Assembly: GCA_900555705.1 (NCBI GenBank)
Contig: USLV01000114.1
Span: 1 to 5,083 of the forward strand
Reading direction: 5' to 3'
DNA: 5,083 nucleotides
Source: an uncultured Oscillospiraceae bacterium
Lineage (GTDB): Bacteria; Bacillota; Clostridia; Oscillospirales; Acutalibacteraceae
Shown here one piece after another: positions 1-4,573 of the stretch (its first letter is position 1; each line of letters begins with the position of its first letter). The notes below the pieces were generated by a model. The model was not told the origin of the DNA. It ran no database searches and was given only the letters and a program-made list of their open reading frames with translations. The position numbers and the translations under genes were made by a program.

Positions 1-14
1 GTCTGAGACATCCA

Positions 15-54
15 AAACCGGGCGGCAGTCCCCTTGGGGATCGTCGCCCGGTTT
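15..54 (-). terminator. Rho-independent terminator of the XRE regulator gene
   Basis: A perfect 10-bp stem (AAACCGGGCG with CGCCCGGTTT) encloses a second stem of GTCCCC/GGGGAT type, so the whole segment folds into one long GC-rich hairpin. Read on the minus strand it starts 9 nt after the TAA of the regulator gene and is followed by TTTTGG, a short U-tract. Position and orientation fit an intrinsic terminator for that gene. Confidence 0.85.
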
Positions 55-63
55 CCGGAATTG

Positions 64-753
64 TTATGGTTTCAGCCGTCCTTCTGCATTGCGCAGCAGG
101 TTGAACAGCGACGAAGCAAACAGCGGATAATCGCGAGAGATGGCATCCGGCAGGACAGAGGGAGCCCGTTCGGTGTCCAGTCCCGGTTCTCCATCCACAG
201 TGCGTCCCGCAGCCAGCTCGCCGATTCTGGCCGCCGCCACGGCCATCTCTCCCGAGAGGGCAGGCTGGAACAGATAGCCCGGCACCGAGAACATCGCTTC
301 CGGATTTTTCGGATTCGAGCCATAGAGCAGCCGGAAAACAGCATAGACAGCCATCGACAGATAGGCGGATACCTCGGTCGTCAGCGCTTTGTTGTTGCAT
401 CGCTGGAGCAGGTCGAACAGGATGTTGACCGAGTTCAGCACCAGCTTCTTGTTCAGCACCGGTAACACACTGCCACGCATCTGGTTTTCCTTCGCAGTTG
501 GATCCGTCTCCGGAATCTCCTCGACCGCGATGACCGCGCCGGTCTTGTCGGCGGTTCGTCCGAGCAGATAGTCGCAGGACACGCCGTAATAATCGGCGGC
601 GCGGACAACGAAATCGAGCCCGCATTCGCGGATGCCCTTTTCATAGTGCGACAGCAGCGCCTGAGAAACCAACAGTTCGCCAGCCACCTGCTTCTGGCTG
701 ATGCCGCGTTCCTTTCGCAGCAGGGTCAGGATTCTCGGAAAAGCGGTGTTCAT
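64..753 (-). CDS. XRE-family helix-turn-helix transcriptional regulator
   Basis: This encodes a 229-residue cytoplasmic DNA-binding protein. Residues 5-66 form a typical Cro/C1 (HTH_3) domain: the RKERGISQKQVA segment, a recognition helix around SQALLSHYEKG (30-40), and the usual ending in YYGVSCDYLLGR (55-66). Residues 100-229 are a second, mostly helical part rich in Leu/Ala that I cannot assign to a named family; it may bind a ligand or mediate dimerisation. The ATG at 753 is preferred because GGAGGGGA lies 4-11 nt upstream. An in-frame ATG at 801 would add 16 residues (MRNCWYCRIG...) but has no ribosome site and falls inside the structured leader. The gene is divergent from the phosphatase gene at 917, so autoregulation, or control of both, is plausible but inferred. 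The target genes are unknown. Confidence 0.93.
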   Translation of the reverse strand: MNTAFPRILTLLRKERGISQKQVAGELLVSQALLSHYEKGIRECGLDFVVRAADYYGVSCDYLLGRTADKTGAVIAVEEIPETDPTAKENQMRGSVLPVLNKKLVLNSVNILFDLLQRCNNKALTTEVSAYLSMAVYAVFRLLYGSNPKNPEAMFSVPGYLFQPALSGEMAVAAARIGELAAGRTVDGEPGLDTERAPSVLPDAISRDYPLFASSLFNLLRNAEGRLKP

Positions 754-766
754 GCAGTCCCCTCCA

Positions 767-783
767 TGCCGCCCGATGCGGCA
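767..783 (-). promoter_or_regulatory. Hairpin just upstream of the regulator's ribosome site
   Basis: A perfect 6-bp stem (TGCCGC with GCGGCA, 5-nt loop) ends 1 nt before the GGAGGGGA ribosome site of the XRE gene. In the mRNA leader it could influence ribosome access. The structure is seen directly; the regulatory effect is inferred. Confidence 0.4.
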
Positions 784-811
784 ATACCAACAATTCCGCA
801 TAAAAATCCAC

Positions 812-832
812 GGGACGGGCCACCCGCCCCGC
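812..832 (-). promoter_or_regulatory. GC-rich leader hairpin followed by a T-run (possible attenuator)
   Basis: In the transcribed leader of the XRE gene, GGGGCGGG and CCCGTCCC form an 8-bp stem with one mismatch and a 3-nt loop. On the minus strand it is followed by GTGGA and then TTTTT. This resembles a weak intrinsic terminator placed between promoter and start codon, but the gap before the T-run is longer than ideal. Confidence 0.35.
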
Positions 833-854
833 TGTCTTATACGGTATGTTTAAT

Positions 855-883
855 ATTATAGCGATATGGATACCATTTGTAAA
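855..883 (-). promoter_or_regulatory. Sigma-A promoter of the XRE regulator gene
   Basis: On the minus strand, TTTACA (883-878) and a perfect TATAAT (860-855) are separated by exactly 17 nt. Initiation near 848 would give a leader of about 95 nt before the ATG at 753. The spacer contains ATGG-TAT-CCAT, a small inverted repeat that could be an operator; this is a guess based on the fact that XRE proteins often bind over their own promoter. A TTGACA at 890-885 is also present but is 24 nt from the TATAAT. Confidence 0.75.
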
Positions 884-902
884 GTGTCAAATTGTGATTT
901 TT

Positions 903-908
903 AGGAGG
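903..908 (+). promoter_or_regulatory. Ribosome binding site of the histidine-phosphatase-fold gene
   Basis: AGGAGG is the full anti-Shine-Dalgarno match. It sits 8 nt before GTG (917) and 5 nt before TTG (914), which favours GTG as the initiator. Confidence 0.8.
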
Positions 909-916
909 CGTTTTTG

Positions 917-1540
917 GTGAAAACATACAAAATCCATCTGTTGCGGCAGGGACAGACCATGGCCAACGAAGAGGGCATCTATATCGGCTCCACAGACCTC
1001 CCCCTTTCGCCGGGCGGTCTTTCCGAGTTGCTCGAGATGAAACGGGTCTATACCTATCCCGGCGCCGCCCGCTTTTTTTGCAGTCCGCTGCAACGATGTC
1101 GCCAGACGCTGGAGGTGCTCTATCCCGGATGTCGCCCGGAGATCGTTCCCGGTCTCGCAGAATGTCATTTCGGGGAATGGGAGGGACGCAGCATCGCTGA
1201 GCTCAAGCAACGGGAGGACTTCCTCCTCTGGATGAGCGGCAACCATCAGGCGTTCATTCCCGGCGGCGAGGACAGCGCCGTGTTTCAAAAGCGGGTGATG
1301 GCCGCCTTTGAGGGCGTAGTCGCGGAGCTGATGCGCAGCGGCGAGACCGAGGCGGTTGTCTGCACCCACGGCGGTGTGATCATGTTGATTATGGCGGCCT
1401 ACGGCCTGCCAAAACTGGATATGAAGCAATGGGTTACCGGCGCAGGTTGCGGTTTCACCCTCCGCATCACCCCCTCGGTCTGGACCCGCGAGCCGGTCGC
1501 GGAGGCGCTCTGTGCCATCCCCTGGCAGGAGGAGGCCTGA
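917..1540 (+). CDS. Histidine phosphatase superfamily protein (phosphoglycerate mutase-like) with RHG changed to RQG
   Basis: This encodes a 207-residue cytoplasmic protein with the branch-1 histidine-phosphatase fold. Family hallmarks are visible in order: an N-terminal LLRQGQT (residues 8-14), the SPLQRCRQT arginine motif (56-64, Arg60), the acid motif LAECHFGEWEG (80-90, Glu82), and the C-terminal THGG (150-153, His151). The N-terminal motif should be RHG, whose histidine becomes phosphorylated; here codon 947-949 is CAG, so residue 11 is Gln. With Arg10, Arg60, Glu82 and His151 kept, the pocket looks intact but the nucleophile is missing. It may therefore be a pseudoenzyme or binding protein, or a recently inactivated gene. 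GTG at 917 is chosen as the start because AGGAGG (903-908) is 8 nt upstream; the adjacent TTG at 914 is possible. The substrate cannot be told: CobC-like, phosphoglycerate mutase-like and general sugar-phosphate phosphatases all share this fold. Confidence 0.9.
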   Translation: MKTYKIHLLRQGQTMANEEGIYIGSTDLPLSPGGLSELLEMKRVYTYPGAARFFCSPLQRCRQTLEVLYPGCRPEIVPGLAECHFGEWEGRSIAELKQREDFLLWMSGNHQAFIPGGEDSAVFQKRVMAAFEGVVAELMRSGETEAVVCTHGGVIMLIMAAYGLPKLDMKQWVTGAGCGFTLRITPSVWTREPVAEALCAIPWQEEA

Positions 1541-1580
1541 GAACCAGGCTTTCCCGGGGAATATGGTGCAACCAACTTTA

Positions 1581-1620
1581 AGAAAGAAAACATCCGCCGA
1601 GTCGCTGAAACCCGGCGGAC
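1581..1620 (-). terminator. Intrinsic terminator between convergent genes
   Basis: TCCGCCG (1593-1599) pairs perfectly with CGGCGGA (1613-1619) around a 13-nt loop. On the minus strand the hairpin is followed by TGTTTTCTTTCTT, a good U-rich tail, so it should end the lipoprotein transcript arriving from 1678. On the plus strand, downstream of the phosphatase stop, AAC/GTT extends the stem but the tail is only GTTGTT, so termination there would be weaker. The rest of 1541-1677 holds nothing else recognisable. Confidence 0.75.
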
Positions 1621-1677
1621 GTTGTTACAGCATGGATGGAAAAAATTTAAAATGCCAACAGCTTAACACCCTGCCGC

Positions 1678-2691
1678 TCATCCCACCATCCCAGGCAGGA
1701 AATCAATAGTCTCTCTTCGTTTGGAGCCATCTAACCAAATTTTGAAATTAAGATGGTGCGTAGTATAACCATAGCCCTCAAAGATTTTTAAGTCTGAAAC
1801 TGGGAAATAGGTAAACATGACGGTCTTGTCGGCATCATCCTCAATCGACTGGCGGTAGAGAATCCCATCATCTGCAGTATAATACATGTACTCTCCAGCT
1901 AAATTAAAACAGCATGACTCTAAGGCAGCAACCATGTTCACGTCGGAACCGTCGAGTTCCATCTGCCACAGATTATAGGTCTCGGATATACCGTCTATTT
2001 CTCGTAACGACACAAAGTATATCCGGTCACGGTAGACGCAAAAACCTGTGGGCACCGGCACTTCGTTCGCGCCCGTACCGGGAATACAAACAGGAACGGC
2101 ATCTCCCCCATCCAGCGAAATACGGTAAATGCCATTATCACGGGGATCCAGATAATAACAGTCATTGCCATACAGTTTAAATTGCAGATAATCAGAAGAA
2201 TGCTCTTCAGCAGAGTCGATACAGGTCACCATCGTGATCTGTTCGTCCTGCAGCCTTTGAATAACATACCCCTTATTTTGGATATATTCGCTGAAATAGA
2301 GGGTATCCCCAGAAGCCTGCAGTTCACCCAAATGACCCTCCCGCACCAGAACAGGGTGTTCGGTTGCTGTCTCTCGATATAACTGATCTGCCCTTTCCCA
2401 ATGATGATGCTCATAAACAATATCTACGTTGATATACCAACATACCTCTCCCTGATCTCCAACAATCACCAAATCGGATCGCAATTTATAACCGCTGGTA
2501 TTATTAAGATATCCGTTTAGAGTTGAATCAATGGCCTCAAACTCTTCCTGGCTCTCCGTCGGTTTCTCCGCCGTCATTGTCGTCTGGGTAACCGGCGTTT
2601 CCGGCTCACTTGATGCAGGGCTTTCCTCACTCCCGCAACCGGCTGCGAATATCATAGCAAACAGTGTTACCAATATAAGGCATTTGCGCAT
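1678..2691 (-). CDS. Secreted lipoprotein with DUF5050-like beta-propeller repeats
   Basis: This encodes a 337-residue precursor. MRKCLILVTLFAMIFAAGC is a lipoprotein signal peptide with lipobox Ala16-Ala17-Gly18 and Cys19 as the lipidated residue, so the mature protein should be anchored outside the membrane. Residues 20-55 are a Ser/Thr/Pro/Glu linker. From about 125 onward come repeats of the type 'gdtlYf...iyri.LDGgd': LYFSEY (131-136), CYYLDPRDNGIYRISLDGGD (178-197), IYFVSLREIDG with LWQMELDGSD (224-250) and MYYTADDGILYRQS (269-282). This pattern is typical of DUF5050 / YWTD-like propellers found in clostridial surface lipoproteins. No catalytic residues are evident; a binding or sensing role is only inferred. 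The ATG at 2691 has AAGGAGGG 9 nt upstream, and this ribosome site lies inside the preceding reading frame, so translation may be coupled. It is the last gene before the terminator at 1581-1620. Confidence 0.9.
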   Translation of the reverse strand: MRKCLILVTLFAMIFAAGCGSEESPASSEPETPVTQTTMTAEKPTESQEEFEAIDSTLNGYLNNTSGYKLRSDLVIVGDQGEVCWYINVDIVYEHHHWERADQLYRETATEHPVLVREGHLGELQASGDTLYFSEYIQNKGYVIQRLQDEQITMVTCIDSAEEHSSDYLQFKLYGNDCYYLDPRDNGIYRISLDGGDAVPVCIPGTGANEVPVPTGFCVYRDRIYFVSLREIDGISETYNLWQMELDGSDVNMVAALESCCFNLAGEYMYYTADDGILYRQSIEDDADKTVMFTYFPVSDLKIFEGYGYTTHHLNFKIWLDGSKRRETIDFLPGMVG

Positions 2692-3098
2692 GACCGTAAT
2701 CCCTCCTTATCCAACTCATTCGCCAATTTATCTAATGGATATGTCCCTTGTGCAATCACCTTTTGAGGATTCAAACAGATTCTGCAAATTTTTTCTACAT
2801 ATAATACTTTATGGCAGTAACCGCCCGATGCCATCCTATTATCGCCATTATAATTCTTGACAGCATCATAAAGATCGGTATGATATGCCTTGTTTTGAAG
2901 ATAGGTTAGCAATCTGGCAGCCCCACAGATACTCAATTCAACGGTTATTTTATCATATTGCCACTGCCCATTTTTATAAATGGTATCATACAATCCTAGG
3001 TGGCAATTATCTTTTAGAACTACCTTGGCCACATCGGTTATCGCCATACAATTTCGATTGGGACTACCGTTTGCGTTCCTATCCAAATTATATCCCAT
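2667..3098 (-). CDS. Hypothetical protein, possibly the 3' part of a frameshifted gene
   Basis: This open frame of 143 codons belongs to no family I recognise. The product would be a soluble, basic polypeptide with seven cysteines (17, 32, 58, 95, 105, 108, 137), including a CRIC pair at 105-108, and no signal peptide or membrane segment. The ATG at 3098 overlaps the end of the preceding frame by 11 nt and has no Shine-Dalgarno sequence. A TGA stands two codons upstream, so an independent start is doubtful. The last 25 nt overlap the start of the lipoprotein gene. Dropping one base near 3094 would join the upstream frame straight into this one (PMMYG then YNLDRNANG), which makes a single broken gene a good alternative to a translationally coupled second gene. 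Its base composition matches the rest of the AT-richer block. Confidence 0.5.
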   Translation of the reverse strand: MGYNLDRNANGSPNRNCMAITDVAKVVLKDNCHLGLYDTIYKNGQWQYDKITVELSICGAARLLTYLQNKAYHTDLYDAVKNYNGDNRMASGGYCHKVLYVEKICRICLNPQKVIAQGTYPLDKLANELDKEGLRSCANALYW

Positions 3099-3519
3099 AC
3101 ATCATGGGTTGTTGTATAGACCGACTCTTATTCTCACGGATGTCTGGCTTTGTTATTGTCGACTCTTCTTTGGCCAGCTCAGTGGATTCCATCTCATCTT
3201 TTGTAACTGCGTCTGACAACAATGCATCTGTCGATTGCTTAAACTGTTCAAACTGGCCAGTCACTTCTACATATTGCTGTTCAGTTAATACCTCTGCCTC
3301 TCCCGCAATCAAATCACCGGATAGGTAGGTCTCTGTTAGAGTGTTATCGATATCCTTCCATTCGCCGTCCTTCTCATAGTGGACCGATTCATTATATATG
3401 ACCGCCACATAAGACCCATCAGAAAGACGAAAGTGCTTGACATTAGATTCACGTTTGGTGATGTCTTCCTCAAGGATAGATGCTATTGCTTTTTCGTGAT
3501 TACCTGAAAACGCTTCCAC
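3088..3519 (-). CDS. Fragment resembling the N-terminal region of clostridial RHS/DNRLRE-type surface proteins, probably frameshifted
   Basis: The frame has 143 codons from GTG (3519). Residues 28-61 contain KHF.LSDGSY.AVIY...VHY...GEWKDIDNTL, a block I associate with the N-terminus of large secreted clostridial RHS-repeat or DNRLRE proteins. The rest (62-143) is a Glu/Thr/Ser-rich, probably helical stretch (EVLTEQQYVEVTGQFEQFKQ) of unknown function. No RHS repeats, signal peptide or membrane segment follow, so this is far shorter than such proteins. The GTG at 3519 is 22 nt from the nearest ribosome site; the properly placed start is the ATG at 3533, which lies in another frame and stops after 16 codons. 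The gene is therefore probably broken at its 5' end, with one extra A in the AAAAA run at 3490-3494 being enough to repair it. The stop at 3088 overlaps the next frame. Confidence 0.55.
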   Translation of the reverse strand: MEAFSGNHEKAIASILEEDITKRESNVKHFRLSDGSYVAVIYNESVHYEKDGEWKDIDNTLTETYLSGDLIAGEAEVLTEQQYVEVTGQFEQFKQSTDALLSDAVTKDEMESTELAKEESTITKPDIRENKSRSIQQPMMYGI

Positions 3520-3533
3520 AAATGATTTCTCAT
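3483..3533 (-). pseudogene. Original 5' start segment of the three-frame gene
   Basis: ATG at 3533-3531 is 8 nt downstream of GAGGAGG (3548-3542) and follows a good promoter. It encodes MRNHLWKRFQVITKKQ and then TAG (3485-3483). The basic start resembles the n-region of a Gram-positive signal peptide, but no hydrophobic core follows. The best initiation signals in this unit thus lead into a dead end, which suggests loss of sequence and/or a frameshift. A genuine short leader peptide is a less likely reading. Confidence 0.5.
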
Positions 3534-3541
3534 AATTGACG

Positions 3542-3548
3542 CCTCCTC
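3542..3548 (-). promoter_or_regulatory. Strong ribosome binding site pointing to ATG 3533
   Basis: GAGGAGG on the minus strand lies 8 nt before ATG 3533 and 22 nt before GTG 3519. It decides that the ancestral start was the ATG, in a frame different from the long open frame that follows. Confidence 0.7.
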
Positions 3549-3592
3549 AACTTAAATGATCGATACTTTCCCAACCGAAAAGCATCATTAAA

Positions 3593-3620
3593 ATTATACT
3601 ATATTTTTTTATATCTTCAA
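3593..3620 (-). promoter_or_regulatory. Sigma-A promoter for the minus-strand unit 3533-1678
   Basis: On the minus strand TTGAAG (3620-3615) and a perfect TATAAT (3598-3593) are 16 nt apart, in a very AT-rich stretch with an A7 run in the spacer. Initiation near 3586 would leave a leader of about 53 nt. It is the only good promoter I see upstream of the disrupted gene and the lipoprotein gene. Confidence 0.65.
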
Positions 3621-3765
3621 TATATTTTATTGAATTATGTACAATTTGTTCACTTGTATAATTTACAAATAGAAAATTCATGAAAAATAACGAAATGATT
3701 CATATAAGAGCGGCGAACTTGAATGTTTGACTATATTGAGGCCACCGTCGATGAATTGAAGTAAT
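3621..3765. other. AT-rich intergenic stretch without a convincing gene
   Basis: This stretch separates the promoter at 3593-3620 from the insertion-sequence end. The only coding-like trace is a 13-codon plus-strand frame at 3723-3764 (MFDYIEATVDELK), directly after a stop codon and directly before the IS end. It may be a gene remnant, but it is too short to call. Confidence 0.4.
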
Positions 3766-3776
3766 TTGAGTAAATA

Positions 3777-3797
3777 GCCACCGGCGTAGCCGGTGGC
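3777..3797 (-). repeat. Terminal hairpin of the IS right end
   Basis: GCCACCGGC and GCCGGTGGC form a perfect 9-bp stem with a 3-nt loop, 8 nt inside the proposed TCAA boundary. IS200/IS605 TnpA proteins recognise such subterminal hairpins as single-stranded DNA. It could also act as a transcriptional stop. Confidence 0.7.
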
Positions 3798-3808
3798 TTT
3801 GCAAAGAC

Positions 3809-3847
3809 GCCTGAAAGGCTCTGATACTAGCAGCGCCTACAGGCGCT
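3809..3847 (-). repeat. Two further hairpins in the IS right end
   Basis: GCCT-GAA-AGGC (3809-3819) and AGCGCCT-AC-AGGCGCT (3832-3847) are two perfect small palindromes following the terminal hairpin. Together they give three tandem stem-loops between the tnpA stop and the IS end. Confidence 0.55.
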
Positions 3848-3849
3848 TT

Positions 3850-3867
3850 TGCGGCCTGACACCTGCG
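3850..3867 (+). repeat. Inverted repeat flanking tnpA, downstream copy
   Basis: TGCGGCCTGACACCTGCG matches the reverse complement of 4341-4358 at 16 of 18 positions. It begins 9 nt beyond the tnpA stop codon. See the partner entry. Confidence 0.5.
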
Positions 3868-3876
3868 AAGGGATTG

Positions 3877-4338
3877 CTACTTGCTACCCGTAAACGGGTC
3901 TGTGTATTCCCTAAGTGTCAATTGATCGTGAAGCTCATCTTCCTTCAGCTGATTTTGTATGTACTCTGCAATCTTCTTTGTGTTCTTCACAACTGTATCC
4001 ACATAATATCCTCGGCACCAGAAACTCCGGTTCCCATATTTGTGTTTCAAATTCCCGTGTCTCTCTTGGATGAGAATACTGTTCTTTCCTTTGAGAAACC
4101 CCATGAATCCTGCTACACTTTCTTTTGGCGGTATTTCTACGAACATGTATATATCCGGGCATATTTATGCTTCTATAATATGGATCCCTTTCCAATCACA
4201 CAATTCCCGTAGAATTTTCCCGATCTCCGTCTTGTGTTCTCCGTAAAATATCTTTCACCCATATTTCGATGCAAACACAATATGGTACTCGCAGTTCCAC
4301 GTGGTATGTGCGCCATCTGAATATCCTTCTTTTGGCAT
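3877..4338 (-). pseudogene. tnpA: IS200/IS605-family transposase TnpA, inactivated
   Basis: Conceptual translation from ATG 4338 gives 153 codons, close to the usual ~155 of this HUH single-strand transposase. It follows the clostridial family pattern throughout: TWNCEYHIVFASKYG near the start, KILRELCDWKGIHIIEA in the middle, then EIPPKESVAGFMGFLKGK, NRSFWCRGYYVDTV, and the C-terminal QLKEDEL...DPFTGSK. Codon 28 is TGA (4257-4255, where the family normally has Arg) and codon 58 is TAA (4167-4165, normally Glu or Gly). The HUH motif, expected as CPDHIHM, reads CPDIYM (codons 60-65): one His codon is missing and the other is Tyr. The presumed catalytic Tyr in EYIQNQ (about codon 126) remains. 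Three independent lesions mean the copy cannot work by itself; the part after 4146 is still open but lacks the catalytic N-terminal half. No ribosome site is visible before ATG 4338. Confidence 0.88.
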
Positions 4339-4340
4339 TA

Positions 4341-4358
4341 TGCAGTTGTCAGGCCGCA
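4341..4358 (-). repeat. Inverted repeat flanking tnpA, upstream copy
   Basis: Read on the minus strand, TGCGGCCTGACAACTGCA lies 2 nt before the tnpA start codon, and it recurs in inverted orientation 9 nt past the stop (3850-3867). Such a pair could base-pair in a tnpA transcript or in single-stranded IS DNA. The role is unknown. Confidence 0.5.
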
Positions 4359-4440
4359 GTTTTATCTTACCAAAAGGAATTTTTCTTTTCTATTGATCAC
4401 AGCCTGTCCGTTCCATACAGCATCTCAGCCGGAACAGCAG

Positions 4441-4573
4441 GGAACTACACCCGATCGAAATGGTGTTTCTCTTTTCATAGACGCTATATGACCCGGACGG
4501 CAGTCCCGTTCAGAGCGATCGGGCCGGGATCGGTGCAGAGCGGAAATGTCGCTCCTGTCCTTCGTTTGCATCG
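4441..4573. other. Intergenic stretch downstream of the epimerase gene
   Basis: No gene is seen. Nested complementary blocks lie at 4493-4526: CCCGG (4493-4497) with CCGGG (4522-4526), and CCCG/CGGG inside. They could fold at the 3' end of the epimerase mRNA, but no T-run follows on the minus strand, so I do not call a terminator. Base composition here is already that of the GC-rich flank. Confidence 0.35.

Larger units (their letters stand above)
3766..4440 (-). mobile_element. Decayed IS200/IS605-type insertion sequence
   Basis: The element contains a single tnpA relic on the minus strand and no tnpB. Its right end (low coordinates) shows tandem hairpins and ends in TATTTACTCAA; the TCAA at 3769-3766 resembles cleavage tetranucleotides used by IS605-group elements such as IS608, so 3766 is my proposed boundary. 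The left end lies somewhere between about 4360 and 4490. I set it near 4440, where base composition changes back to GC-rich and after a candidate hairpin (GTTCC 4410-4414 with GGAAC 4431-4435). No target duplication is expected for this family. Confidence 0.6.

Noticed and set aside
754..801. Longer XRE protein starting at ATG 801
   Set aside because: No ribosome site precedes 801, the added residues do not look like part of an HTH protein, and ATG 753 has a strong site.
887..1429. 180-codon open frame antisense to the phosphatase gene
   Set aside because: It is the shadow of a GC-rich real gene; its protein has no recognisable motif and no ribosome site.
2885..3328. Plus-strand open frame across the disrupted gene
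   Set aside because: Its composition looks like an antisense shadow, it has no ribosome site, and the opposite strand carries the recognisable KHF...IDNTL block.
3777..3847. CRISPR-like array from repeated palindromes
   Set aside because: The three hairpins differ in sequence and there are no regular spacers; they fit an IS200/IS605 end.
3793..4212. Plus-strand 139-codon frame across the IS
   Set aside because: It is antisense to the clearly recognisable TnpA sequence and covers the IS hairpins.
3766..4440. tnpB or omega-RNA style guide system associated with the IS
   Set aside because: There is room only for tnpA between the ends; no TnpB sequence or guide scaffold is visible.
23..4507. 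Shared 10-mer CGGCAGTCCC at 23-32 and 4498-4507, both downstream of minus-strand genes
   Set aside because: It is short, GC-rich and part of differently built structures; chance is the simplest explanation.
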